This document shows positions 7,813 to 16,276 of a stretch of 33,905 nt of DNA, piece by piece; within the stretch, counting starts at the first letter, position 1, and every line of letters starts with the position of its first letter. Source of the stretch: an uncultured Gammaproteobacteria bacterium (GTDB taxonomy: Bacteria; Pseudomonadota; Gammaproteobacteria; HK1); assembly GCA_947258715.1 (NCBI GenBank), contig CAMYJH010000034.1:1-33905 (forward strand). The letters are read 5' to 3'. Made by a program: the position numbers and the translations under genes. The notes below the pieces were generated by a model. The model saw only the letters and a program-made list of their open reading frames with translations. It was not told where the DNA came from and searched no databases.

Positions 7813-9855
7813 TCAGAGGGTGGTGCAGAGGCGAAGAGCGTCGTAGAGCGCGGTGTGGATGTTGCGACTCGCCAGCGCGTCGCCTATGCGAAACAGCCCG
7901 AAGCGGCCTTGCGGGTTGTTATTGACGTTCTGTGGCTTGCCTGCGATCAAAGCGTCCTGGTCCAGCTCGCCGAGATTTCTGGAAAGGGGTTTGAGCGACT
8001 CGTAGATTTCGACCAAAGGTAAAGTGCCGTGCTCGACAACCACCTGGTCGACGCTGCGCTCCAAGCTCCTTTTACTGTATTCGTTGAAAAGCGTCGCCAC
8101 CAAGCGGTTGCCGTCACGGCGTACGCCGGTGAGCCTGCGGTTCAGACTGACGGTGACGTCGTGCTGATCGAACACCTTGAAATAGGCCGGGTAGTTCATG
8201 CCGCCCACTTCCGGCGCCAGCGTGCGCTCCGGAGTCACGTACTCTAGGCGCGCGCCGGTTTCGGCGATGAACTCGGCGCAGGCCATGCCCGCATGCTGGC
8301 CGTTATCGTCGAAGAGCAGCACCTCGCCGGCAACAGCTGCGCGCCCGGCGAGGATGTCCCAGGAATCAATCACCAGATCCTGCCCCTGGTTCAAAAAGCT
8401 GGTGTTGGGAATGCCGCCGGTGGCGATAATGACCACGTCCGGAGATTCGCTGATGACGTCTTCCTCTTCCGCAAGCGTCCCAAGGCGAAGGTCCACGTTC
8501 AGGCGCTTCAGCTCCTCGTGGATCCATTCCGTGATTCCAAGGATCTCCCGCCGGCGTTTCACCTTGGCGGCGAGCAACACCTGGCCGCCCGGCTGGTCGA
8601 AGGCTTCGAACAACAGCACCTTGTGTCCGCGCTCGGCGCAAACCCGCGCCGCTTCGAGCCCCGCGGGTCCGCCGCCGACGACCACGACGCGCTTGCCCGG
8701 CGTTTCGGATTTGTCGATCACGTGGGGCAGCGTTTCCTCACGTCCCGTGGCCGGGTTGTGGATGCAGAGCGCTTCGCCGCCTTCGTAGATGCGGTCGATG
8801 CAGTAGCCCATGCCGACGCAGGGGCGGATGCGCGCCTCTTCACCGCGCACAATCTTGGTCACGATATGGGGATCGGCCATGTGCGCGCGGGTCATGCCCA
8901 CCATGTCCACGTAGCCGCCGGCAACCGCGTGGCGCGCGGTGGCCACGTCGTTGATGCGGGCGGCGTGAAACACCGGCACCCCCAGCGCAGCACGGATGCT
9001 TTTTACGAACTCGAGATGCGGTGCTGAGGGCGTGCCCATGATGGGTATGACGTGGGAAAGCCCCTCGTCGGTGTCGATGTGACCCTTGATCACGTTGACG
9101 AAATCCAGATTTCCCGTCTCGACGGTGCGGTTAGCGATGGTGAGCGTTTCTTCCGGCCGCAGTCCGCCTTCTATGTCTTCGTCGAACACCATGCGGATGC
9201 CGACGATGAATTCGTCGCCCACCGCCTCGCGGATGGCCGAGACCACCTCGAGGCCGAAGCGCATGCGGTTTTCCAGGCTGCCGCCGTACTCGTCCTGGCG
9301 CCTGTTGGTGCGCGGCGACCAGAATGCGTCGATGAGATGTCCGTAAGCTTCGATCTCGATTCCGTCGAGGCCGCCTTCGCGGCAGCGTCGCGCGGCGGCG
9401 GCGTACTCGCCCACGATGCGGCGCATCTCCGAATGCTCGATGACCTTGGGGAAGGCGCGGTGCGCCGGCTCGCGCAGGGGCGACGGCGCCAGAACCGGCA
9501 GCCAGTCGCCGGTGTAGTTGGAGGTGCGCCTGCCCAGATGGGTGATCTGGCACATGATAGCTGCGCCGTGGCGGTGCACGCCTTCGGCGAGAACACGAAA
9601 CCAGGGCACGATGGCGTCGTCCCAAAGATACAGATTGCCGAAGGCCGGCGGCGAATCCCGCGATACCAGCGAGGAGCCGCCGAACATGGTCAGCGCGATG
9701 CCGCCCTTGGCCTTCTCTTCGTGGTACAGGCGATAGCGCGCCTTGGGCATGCCGTCTTCGGAATAGGCCGGCTCGTGGCTGGTGGAGACGACACGATTGC
9801 GCAGCGTCAGGTGCTTAAGCTTGAACGGCTGCAGAAGCGGATCTTTGGAAGCCAT
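7813..9855 (-). CDS. FMN/FAD/Fe-S oxidoreductase of the TMADH/FadH family, dimethylglycine or N-methylproline demethylase-like
   Basis: The 680-residue protein has an N-terminal old-yellow-enzyme FMN barrel (about 1-340), an iron-sulfur segment (346-364) and a C-terminal FAD/NAD domain with VVVGGGPAGLEAAR (391-404). Its opening, DPLLQPFKLKHLTLRNRVV..SHEPAY, and the segment AYGHLIDAFWSPRTN match what I recall of proteins annotated as N-methylproline or dimethylglycine demethylases (StcD/DgcA type). It probably removes an N-methyl group oxidatively. The cluster motif is Cys346-x2-Met349-x2-Cys352-x11-Cys364: the second ligand Cys of trimethylamine dehydrogenase is Met. Family members I recall also lack it (Ala), so this looks like a subfamily trait. 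It is last in the three-gene minus-strand set, 104 bp after the second flavoprotein. No DgcB or electron-transfer flavoprotein is encoded nearby. Confidence 0.85.
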   Translation of the reverse strand: MASKDPLLQPFKLKHLTLRNRVVSTSHEPAYSEDGMPKARYRLYHEEKAKGGIALTMFGGSSLVSRDSPPAFGNLYLWDDAIVPWFRVLAEGVHRHGAAIMCQITHLGRRTSNYTGDWLPVLAPSPLREPAHRAFPKVIEHSEMRRIVGEYAAAARRCREGGLDGIEIEAYGHLIDAFWSPRTNRRQDEYGGSLENRMRFGLEVVSAIREAVGDEFIVGIRMVFDEDIEGGLRPEETLTIANRTVETGNLDFVNVIKGHIDTDEGLSHVIPIMGTPSAPHLEFVKSIRAALGVPVFHAARINDVATARHAVAGGYVDMVGMTRAHMADPHIVTKIVRGEEARIRPCVGMGYCIDRIYEGGEALCIHNPATGREETLPHVIDKSETPGKRVVVVGGGPAGLEAARVCAERGHKVLLFEAFDQPGGQVLLAAKVKRRREILGITEWIHEELKRLNVDLRLGTLAEEEDVISESPDVVIIATGGIPNTSFLNQGQDLVIDSWDILAGRAAVAGEVLLFDDNGQHAGMACAEFIAETGARLEYVTPERTLAPEVGGMNYPAYFKVFDQHDVTVSLNRRLTGVRRDGNRLVATLFNEYSKRSLERSVDQVVVEHGTLPLVEIYESLKPLSRNLGELDQDALIAGKPQNVNNNPQGRFGLFRIGDALASRNIHTALYDALRLCTTL

Positions 9856-9959
9856 CAGCGATTCAGGTTACGAGAATTGATTTGAAGCCTCGGGAACCAG
9901 CGCGTACTAAACATGCAGACTATGGATAAAGCGGGTTAAGCCTTATAAAGGGCCAGCAG

Positions 9960-11945
9960 TCAAAGCGAAAGACCGAGCTTTCGTCCCTCATAAATGGCGT
10001 GCACTGCCCAGCGTGGCGCAACGCAGTCGCCGACGACGTGCACTTCGAGCGTATCTTCCTCCAGCGCGTCGATGAGCGTGGTCTCGGACACGTTGGGCGT
10101 CGCAAGAATGAGCGCGTCGCATTCGATCCGCTGCTCGCCGCCGTCCAGCAGGTCGACCACCGTGGCCGCGTCGCCGTGCCAGGCGGTCACCGCGGAGTCG
10201 GTGACGAAGCTTACCCCGAGCTGCTTGAGCTTCCGCCTCAAAGGAAAATCCGCCGCGCTTCGAACCAGCTCTTTGCCCACCATGCCGTCGGGTGTGACCA
10301 AAGTCACCGCATGTCCCTGCTCGGCCAGATGCCAGGCGGTGCCGCAGCCGCGCCAATTGCCGCCGTCGTCCACTAAAAGCACCCGCTTTCCCGGCCGCGC
10401 GCGGCGCGCCATCACCTCTTCCACCGACCAGACCTTGCCGCGCCCGATCCCCGGCAGGGCATCGTTGCCGGGCCAGAATCGCTGAAAGCCGGTGCCGGCG
10501 GGCTGCGAGCCGGTGGCGATGACCACCGCGTCGGCGCCCGCGCGTTTGACATCGTCCGCTTCTATCGGCGAGTTGAGCTGTACCTGAACCTGGTGCTGTC
10601 TGAGCTGCTCTTCGTACCATGCGATGAGATCGAGGATCTGCGCCCGCCGCGGCTGCATGCCGGCGAGGCGGAACTGGCCGCCCAGCTGGTGCGAAGCCTC
10701 CGCCAGGGTCACGCGATGGCCGCGGCCCGCCGCCACCCGGGCGGCTTCCATCCCTGCGGGACCGCCGCCCACCACCAGCACGCGGCGGGGCTTCATTGCC
10801 GGCGACAAGCGATCGCCGCCCCACTGGAATTCGCGTCCGGCGGAAGGATTCACCAGGCACGAGATCCAGTAATCCCGCGAACGCCGCCCCCAGCACATCT
10901 GGTTGCACGAGATGCACGGCCGGACGTCCTGCGGCCGATCCTGTCGCGCTTTAGCGGCCATGTGGGGATCCGCGATTTGGCCGCGGACGATGCTGACCAT
11001 ATCCGCCTGGCCCGAGGCGATGACGTAGTCCGCGTTCTCCGGCGTGCGCACGTGGCTTTCCGCCTGCACCCGGGCGTGCGCCAGCGCGCCTTTGAGCGCT
11101 GCGGCAAAGGGCGCGCCCAGCTTGTCCTCATATATAAATGTGGGCATGAGCTTGAAGAAATCGAAGTAGCTGCCGGTGCCGCAGGTGACGTAATCCATTA
11201 GACCGCGCGCATCGTGCCAGGCAAGGATTTCGCAAAGGGATTCGATGGAGAGCGCCACCTCGATATCCGGATCGCAGTTGACCGCCAGCCCGACGATGAA
11301 GTCTTCGCCCACCAGCGATCGGATGCGCTCGATAATCTTCCTGGAAAAGCGCACTCGGTTTTCAAATGTTCCGCCGTAGGCGTCATCGCGCTGATTCGAC
11401 CAGGGCGTCCAGAACTGATCGATCAACGCGTGATAGGCGGCAAACAGCTCGACACCGTCGAAGCCCGCCTCCTTTGCCCGACGCGCGGCCTGAGCGAATC
11501 CCTCGATCACTTCTTCGATCTCGTTTTGGGTCATGGCGTGGCTGCCATCGGAATCGTGATAGGACGGCATGCCCGACGGAGACCAGCTGGGCTCGAAGGA
11601 ATTATCGAAGTCGCCGTGCTGACCGACGTGATAGATCTGCTGGAGCATCACCGCTCCGTGCTCGTGGCAGGCGTCGGTGATGCGGCGGAAGTGCGGAATG
11701 ACAGCATCGTCGGAGTGAAGAAAGTTACCGCGGGTGAGCACGCCGGTGCGGTGCGCCGGAACCGGTTCAACCACGATCATGGCGGCACCGCCGCGCGCCC
11801 GCTCTAAGTAGTAGCCGAGATGGCGTTCGCCCGGTAAGCCCCCTTCGGCCATATTGGCGGTGTGGGCGCCAAAATTGAGCCGGTGCTTGAGCGTCTTGTG
11901 CCGCAAGCCCAGCGGCTCGAATAGGTGCGGAAACAGCTGCGACAT
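9960..11945 (-). CDS. FMN/FAD/4Fe-4S oxidoreductase of the TMADH/FadH family
   Basis: The 661-residue protein has the same three-part layout as its downstream neighbour: FMN barrel (about 1-335), cluster segment, and FAD/NAD domain with VLVVGGGPAGMEAAR (389-403). Here the cluster motif is complete: Cys344-x2-Cys347-x3-Cys351-x11-Cys363, the spacing of 2,4-dienoyl-CoA reductase FadH. Tyr171-His172 in AAYHALIDQFW occupy the place of the catalytic Tyr/His region of trimethylamine dehydrogenase. The substrate is unknown. Beside an MttB-like gene and a demethylase-like paralogue, an N-methylated compound is more likely than an enoyl-CoA. The two flavoproteins are clearly diverged paralogues, not a recent duplication. 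The gene starts 37 bp after the methyltransferase stop and has only a weak ribosome site, which suggests coupled expression. Confidence 0.85.
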   Translation of the reverse strand: MSQLFPHLFEPLGLRHKTLKHRLNFGAHTANMAEGGLPGERHLGYYLERARGGAAMIVVEPVPAHRTGVLTRGNFLHSDDAVIPHFRRITDACHEHGAVMLQQIYHVGQHGDFDNSFEPSWSPSGMPSYHDSDGSHAMTQNEIEEVIEGFAQAARRAKEAGFDGVELFAAYHALIDQFWTPWSNQRDDAYGGTFENRVRFSRKIIERIRSLVGEDFIVGLAVNCDPDIEVALSIESLCEILAWHDARGLMDYVTCGTGSYFDFFKLMPTFIYEDKLGAPFAAALKGALAHARVQAESHVRTPENADYVIASGQADMVSIVRGQIADPHMAAKARQDRPQDVRPCISCNQMCWGRRSRDYWISCLVNPSAGREFQWGGDRLSPAMKPRRVLVVGGGPAGMEAARVAAGRGHRVTLAEASHQLGGQFRLAGMQPRRAQILDLIAWYEEQLRQHQVQVQLNSPIEADDVKRAGADAVVIATGSQPAGTGFQRFWPGNDALPGIGRGKVWSVEEVMARRARPGKRVLLVDDGGNWRGCGTAWHLAEQGHAVTLVTPDGMVGKELVRSAADFPLRRKLKQLGVSFVTDSAVTAWHGDAATVVDLLDGGEQRIECDALILATPNVSETTLIDALEEDTLEVHVVGDCVAPRWAVHAIYEGRKLGLSL

Positions 11946-11982
11946 GATTGCTCGGTTTTAGCTTACCCGCGGATACTTTTTC

Positions 11983-13563
11983 TCAATACCAGGCGTCCGG
12001 GCGCGATGCTTTCCGCCGGCAAATGAAATCCCTCAGTGCTTCGTCCACAGCAGCATCGATGGGCGGCGGCACATATTCGGCGAGCATCGCCTTGACGCGT
12101 TCGTTCGCGCGCTCGAGCGCGTCTTTTTCGCCGCCGTCGCGCCACTGCTCAAAGGAATTGCTGTCTGCGAGCGCGGACTGGTAGTAAGCGGTTTCATAGT
12201 TTGCCATGGTATGGGCGCAGCCGAGAAAGTGCTTGCCGGGCCCCACCTCTCTAAAGGCATCCAGCGCAAAGGCATTGTCGTCAAGCGAAAGACCCCGCAT
12301 CAGTACGTGCATCATGCCCAAGCGATCCGCGTCGAGAAGCAGTTTCTCGTAGCCCATGGTGAGTCCGCCCTCGAGCCAGCCGGCCGCGTGGAGCACAAAG
12401 TTGGCGCCAGACAACAGCGCCGGCAGCAACGCGTCGGCGCTTTCCTGGGCGGCCTGTGCATCGGCGACCTTGGACGAGGTGAACGAGCCGCCGCAGCGAA
12501 GCGGTATCCCTAGCCTGCGGGCGAGCTGGCCGACGGCCATGTAGGCAAGCGCCGCCTCCGGCATGCCGAAGGTCGGCGCGCCAGATTTGAGCGACATGGT
12601 GCTGAAGAAGTTGCCGTAAATCGCGGGCGCCCCCGGCCGCGTCACCTGTGTAAGGGCGACGCCCGCCATGGCTTCCGCGTGGGCCTGGGCGATGGCGCCC
12701 GCCGGCGTCACCGGACCCATGGCGCCGCCGAGTATAAACGGCACTACCACGGTGGCCTGGTTGGCCGCGGCATAGGTTCTCACCACTCGGGTCACGGTGC
12801 CGTCATAAACCAGCGGTGAATTCACGTTGATGTTGCCGAGAATGATGCAGTTCTGATCGGCGAACGCCGCGCCGAAGACCAGGCGCGCAAGCTCGATGGA
12901 TTCCGCCGCGCGCTCGGGCGCGGTGACGGAGCCCATGAAAGCCTTGTCCGAGTAACGGATGTGGGCATACACCATGTCCAGGTGCCGTTGGTTCACCGCT
13001 ATGTCCACCGGCTCGCAGATGGTGCCACCAGAGTGATGCAGCCAGGGCGAAAGATAGGCGAGCTTGACGAAATTCTGGAAGTCTTCCAGGGTACCGTAGC
13101 GACGGCCCTGGTCCAGGTCGCGAACGAAGGGTGAGCCGTAGGCGGGGGAGAACACGGTGTTGTCACCGCCGATAATCACCGAGCGCTTTGGGTTGCGCGC
13201 GTGCTGGGTGAATTCCTTCGGCGCGGTGGCCTGGATGATGCCGCGCAGCAGACCACGCTGGAAACGGACCCGCTCGCCGTCGACGTCGGCGCCCGCGGCT
13301 CGCCAAAGAGCAAGGGTTTCCTTGTCACCTCGAAACTCGATGCCGATCTCTTGAAGTATGGTCTCGGCGTGATCCTCGATGGAGCGCAGACTTTCTTCGC
13401 CCAGCAGGGCGTAATACGGGATCTTGCGGCTGATGTATGCCGGCGCTTTGCTTAACGCCGCGTCCGGCCGGGCGCGCCGACCGCGCGCGCCGCGATTTCG
13501 CCGATGACGCCCGTCGCGGTTGGCCTCCGAGGGCTCCTGTGACATCCCCGATTTTCCCGACAT
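11983..13563 (-). CDS. Trimethylamine methyltransferase (MttB) family protein, non-pyrrolysine type
   Basis: The 526-residue protein belongs to the MttB superfamily, which moves methyl groups from quaternary or tertiary amines to a corrinoid protein. Family features are the N-terminal segment IPYYALLGEESLRSIEDHAETILQ, followed by EIGIEFRGD and the glycine-rich barrel strands around GGTICEPVDIAVN, ILGGAMGPVTPAGAIAQ and the C-terminal HAAGWLEGGLTMGYEK. The frame has no internal TAG, so it is not a pyrrolysine enzyme; relatives without pyrrolysine include glycine-betaine methyltransferases. The first ~40 residues are an Arg-rich, low-complexity extension. ATG 13563 has no clear ribosome site, and Met7 (13545) with GGGAAAATCGGGG before it may be the real start. 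It is first in a set with two flavoproteins. No corrinoid protein or reactivase is visible in the window, so the acceptor is unknown. Confidence 0.85.
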   Translation of the reverse strand: MSGKSGMSQEPSEANRDGRHRRNRGARGRRARPDAALSKAPAYISRKIPYYALLGEESLRSIEDHAETILQEIGIEFRGDKETLALWRAAGADVDGERVRFQRGLLRGIIQATAPKEFTQHARNPKRSVIIGGDNTVFSPAYGSPFVRDLDQGRRYGTLEDFQNFVKLAYLSPWLHHSGGTICEPVDIAVNQRHLDMVYAHIRYSDKAFMGSVTAPERAAESIELARLVFGAAFADQNCIILGNINVNSPLVYDGTVTRVVRTYAAANQATVVVPFILGGAMGPVTPAGAIAQAHAEAMAGVALTQVTRPGAPAIYGNFFSTMSLKSGAPTFGMPEAALAYMAVGQLARRLGIPLRCGGSFTSSKVADAQAAQESADALLPALLSGANFVLHAAGWLEGGLTMGYEKLLLDADRLGMMHVLMRGLSLDDNAFALDAFREVGPGKHFLGCAHTMANYETAYYQSALADSNSFEQWRDGGEKDALERANERVKAMLAEYVPPPIDAAVDEALRDFICRRKASRPDAWY

Positions 13564-13718
13564 TTAAATAATGAGCTGAGGTCGGAACTGATTCTCACGC
13601 CTTAAGGCCGAATACGCTAGCGCGGGTTTCAAACCATCGCGCGCAGATGATTCCTCTCTGCGGGCGCCGGCGCGAGGCGGCGGCATAGGCCATGTTAACC
13701 CGTCGGCGGTGGGATGAA

Positions 13719-13748
13719 TTGGTTCGCCCAATGCGCGGCGCGTATAAT
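13719..13748 (+). promoter_or_regulatory. Candidate sigma-70 promoter for ndk
   Basis: A perfect -10 TATAAT (13743-13748) follows TTGGTT (13719-13724) with an 18-bp spacer. It lies 37 bp before the ndk start and just upstream of the AAGGAG (13773-13778) ribosome site. Confidence 0.65.
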
Positions 13749-13785
13749 TCTCCGCCTTTGAGTTCGAGCAACAAGGAGCCAGAAC

Positions 13786-14217
13786 ATGGCCGTCGAAAGG
13801 ACCCTGTCCATCATCAAGCCGGACGCGGTATCGAAAAACGTCATCGGTGAGATCTACGCCCGATTCGAGAAAGCCGGGCTTCGCATCGTCGCCGCCCGGA
13901 TGCTGCGCTTAAGCCGCAAGCAGGCGGAAAATTTCTACGCGGTGCACAAAGAGCGGCCGTTTTTCGGAGAATTGGTGCAGTTCATGACTTCGGACCCAAT
14001 CATGGTGCAGGTGCTCGAGGGCGAGAACGCCATCGCCAGTAACCGTGAGGTGATGGGCGCCACCAATCCGAAGGACGCGGCCCCCGGTACTATCCGCGCG
14101 GACTTTGCACGGGAAGTGACCGAGAACGCCGTCCACGGGTCCGATGGTCCCGATACCGCGGCGCAGGAGATCAAGTTCTTCTTCAAAGACGAGGAAATCT
14201 GCGAGCGCACGCGTTGA
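13786..14217 (+). CDS. ndk: Nucleoside diphosphate kinase
   Basis: This enzyme transfers the gamma-phosphate of ATP to nucleoside diphosphates, balancing cytoplasmic NTP and dNTP pools. The product has 143 residues, the normal family length. It carries Lys11 in SIIKPDAV, the nucleotide-binding segment [11 protein letters not shown], and the phospho-acceptor His117 in ENAVHGSDG. It has a good AAGGAG ribosome site and its own promoter with a consensus -10. It starts the plus-strand housekeeping block and is followed 38 bp later by rlmN, the order found in Pseudomonas and relatives. Confidence 0.98.
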   Translation: MAVERTLSIIKPDAVSKNVIGEIYARFEKAGLRIVAARMLRLSRKQAENFYAVHKERPFFGELVQFMTSDPIMVQVLEGENAIASNREVMGATNPKDAAPGTIRADFAREVTENAVHGSDGPDTAAQEIKFFFKDEEICERTR

Positions 14218-14255
14218 ACGCCCGGAAGAGAAAGCACTCAAACGGTTGAACCCGC

Positions 14256-15404
14256 ATGAATCCTGAGCGCGCCCAAATCCAGACAATGCCCGCCGCGGCG
14301 AAAGCAGCCAAACGGATCAATCTGCTCGGGCTCAATCGAGAAGCGCTCGAGCACATGTTCGAGGAGATTGGCGAGAAGCGATTTCGCGCCTCCCAGGTGC
14401 TCAAATGGATACACCAGTATCGGGTGCGCGACTTCGATTCCATGTCCAACTTGAGCAAGTCGCTGCGAACGAAGCTTTCGGAGATGGCGGAAATCCGTCC
14501 GCCGGAGATCGTCAGCGACCGGCTGTCAAAAGACGGCACGCGAAAATGGCTGCTGCGCGTCGATTCCGGCAACTGCATCGAGATGGTGTTCATTCCCGAA
14601 GACGATCGCGGAACGCTGTGTGTGTCGTCCCAGGTTGGCTGCGCGCTGAACTGCACCTTCTGCTCCACCGCTCAACAGGGATTCAATCGCAATCTCGAAA
14701 CCGCGGAGATCATTGGCCAGGTTTTTCTCGCCACCTCGCTGCTCGAGAAGCCCGGCGCCGAGGATCGCGCAGTCACCAACGTGGTGCTCATGGGGATGGG
14801 CGAGCCGCTGCTCAATTTCGAAAGCGTGGTTGCGGCTATGGATCTGATGCTGGAAGATTTCGCCTACTGCCTCGCCCGCAAGCGCGTCACTTTGAGCACC
14901 GCCGGCGTGGTTCCCGGCATCGATCGCCTGTCCGAGCGCTGCCCGGTGAGCCTTGCGGTGTCGCTGCACGCGCCCGACGACGATTTGCGCAACGAGCTTG
15001 TTCCGCTGAACAAGAGCTATCCCATCGCCGCGCTGCTCGATGCCTGCCGCAGCTACGCGAGGCGCAATCCGAGACAGAAAATCACGTTTGAATACGTCAT
15101 GTTGGACGCTGTCAACGATTCGCTAGAGCATGCGCGGGCGCTGGCGAAGCTGCTGCGCGGCATTCCGGCCAAGGTGAACCTGATCCCGTTCAATCCTTTT
15201 CCCAAATCCAGCTACCGGCGCTCGCCGCAGGCGCAGATCGACGCCTTCCGTAACGCATTAGTTAGCGCCGGGTTGATTACCATCACCCGAAAAACCCGCG
15301 GTGAGGACATCGACGCCGCCTGCGGACAGCTGGCGGGAAAGGTCGTTGCGCGCGCCGCCCGGGTTCAGCGACGAAAGGCGGAAATACGCCCCGGCGCGGC
15401 CTGA
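14256..15404 (+). CDS. rlmN: Dual-specificity 23S rRNA A2503 / tRNA A37 C2-methyltransferase
   Basis: This is a radical-SAM enzyme that methylates C2 of adenosine 2503 in 23S rRNA and, in E. coli, A37 of some tRNAs. The 382-residue protein has the cluster motif Cys129-x3-Cys133-x2-Cys136 ([14 protein letters not shown]). It also has the methyl-carrying Cys356 in the C-terminal [11 protein letters not shown] and a conserved Cys122, which line up with E. coli Cys355 and Cys118. The segments GMGEPLLNF and LIPFNPFP are also typical. The first Met gives a slightly long N-terminus; Met11 (14286) is another possible start. It sits between ndk and the pilus lipoprotein as in Pseudomonas. Confidence 0.97.
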   Translation: MNPERAQIQTMPAAAKAAKRINLLGLNREALEHMFEEIGEKRFRASQVLKWIHQYRVRDFDSMSNLSKSLRTKLSEMAEIRPPEIVSDRLSKDGTRKWLLRVDSGNCIEMVFIPEDDRGTLCVSSQVGCALNCTFCSTAQQGFNRNLETAEIIGQVFLATSLLEKPGAEDRAVTNVVLMGMGEPLLNFESVVAAMDLMLEDFAYCLARKRVTLSTAGVVPGIDRLSERCPVSLAVSLHAPDDDLRNELVPLNKSYPIAALLDACRSYARRNPRQKITFEYVMLDAVNDSLEHARALAKLLRGIPAKVNLIPFNPFPKSSYRRSPQAQIDAFRNALVSAGLITITRKTRGEDIDAACGQLAGKVVARAARVQRRKAEIRPGAA

Positions 15405-15505
15405 GGAAGCATGCAAATGCGCCCGTGCGCTGGCGCAGTTTCCTTGACATATCACCTTATTGGCGGATCATCTTGTTATACGAGAGGAAATTCCCGGAAA
15501 TCTCT

Positions 15506-16276
15506 TTGAAGCGACACCTCATTTCGCTGGCAGGGATCCTGACCCTCGCTTTGCTTTCGGCGTGCCAGTCGACACCCGTTCAAACTGACGGCGGCGAGCC
15601 TCAGGCCGCCAGTAAAGTCGCAGAGCTTCACACTCAGCTGGGCATCAGCTACCTGCGCCAGGGCAAGCTCGAACAGGCCAATAACCGCCTCCAGCGGGCG
15701 TTGAACGCGGATCCGAACTTTTCCACCGCGCACAACGCCATGGGTTTGCTGCAGGAACAGCTGAAAAATCCCGACAAGGCGGAACAGCACTACCGCCGCG
15801 CGGTATCGTTGAACCCCGGCGATTCCGCATCGCAAAACAACTACGGCAGCTTTCTGTGCCGGCAGCAGCGCTACGAGGAAGGCGAAGCCCGGTTCATCAA
15901 AGTCACCGAGAACCCGCTTTATGACAGCCCCGAGATCGCCTATACCAACGCCGGCGTTTGCATGAAGCGTGCCGGAGACTCCGAGAAAGCGGAGCATTAT
16001 TTGCGCACCGCGCTTCAGATCAATCCAAAGATCCCGCAGGCGCTCTTCGCCATGTGCGAGCTGAGCTACGACAAGGCGCGCTACCTCACCGCAAGGGCCT
16101 ACCTCCAGCGATACCAGGAATTGGCCCCCCACACGCCGCAGTCATTGTGGCTCGGAGTACGCGTCGAGCGTGAACTGGGGGACAAAAACACCGCGTCCAG
16201 CTACGCGCTGCTGCTCAAATCCAACTATCCTGATTCAAGAGAGACCCAGCTTCTGCTCGAATCCGGTGAGTTATGA
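15506..16276 (+). CDS. pilF: Type IV pilus biogenesis TPR lipoprotein PilF/PilW
   Basis: This outer-membrane pilotin-like lipoprotein helps the secretin PilQ assemble for type IV pili. After a lipobox LLSAC come tandem tetratricopeptide repeats (for example LGISYLRQGKLEQANNRLQRALNADPNFSTAH, described by its positions 15640-15735). I place the start at TTG 15506, which puts the lipidated Cys at residue 20 behind LKRHLISLAGILTLA. The open frame continues back to GTG 15425, but that would make a 47-residue signal sequence with charged residues, which is unlikely. Its stop overlaps the next start (ATGA), so it is translationally coupled with rodZ. Length and position match the Pseudomonas pilF gene. 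Confidence 0.88.
   Translation: MKRHLISLAGILTLALLSACQSTPVQTDGGEPQAASKVAELHTQLGISYLRQGKLEQANNRLQRALNADPNFSTAHNAMGLLQEQLKNPDKAEQHYRRAVSLNPGDSASQNNYGSFLCRQQRYEEGEARFIKVTENPLYDSPEIAYTNAGVCMKRAGDSEKAEHYLRTALQINPKIPQALFAMCELSYDKARYLTARAYLQRYQELAPHTPQSLWLGVRVERELGDKNTASSYALLLKSNYPDSRETQLLLESGEL

Noticed and set aside
11983..13563. Pyrrolysine-containing MttB
   Set aside because: The frame has no in-frame TAG and no pylTSBCD genes are visible, so the non-pyrrolysine branch fits.
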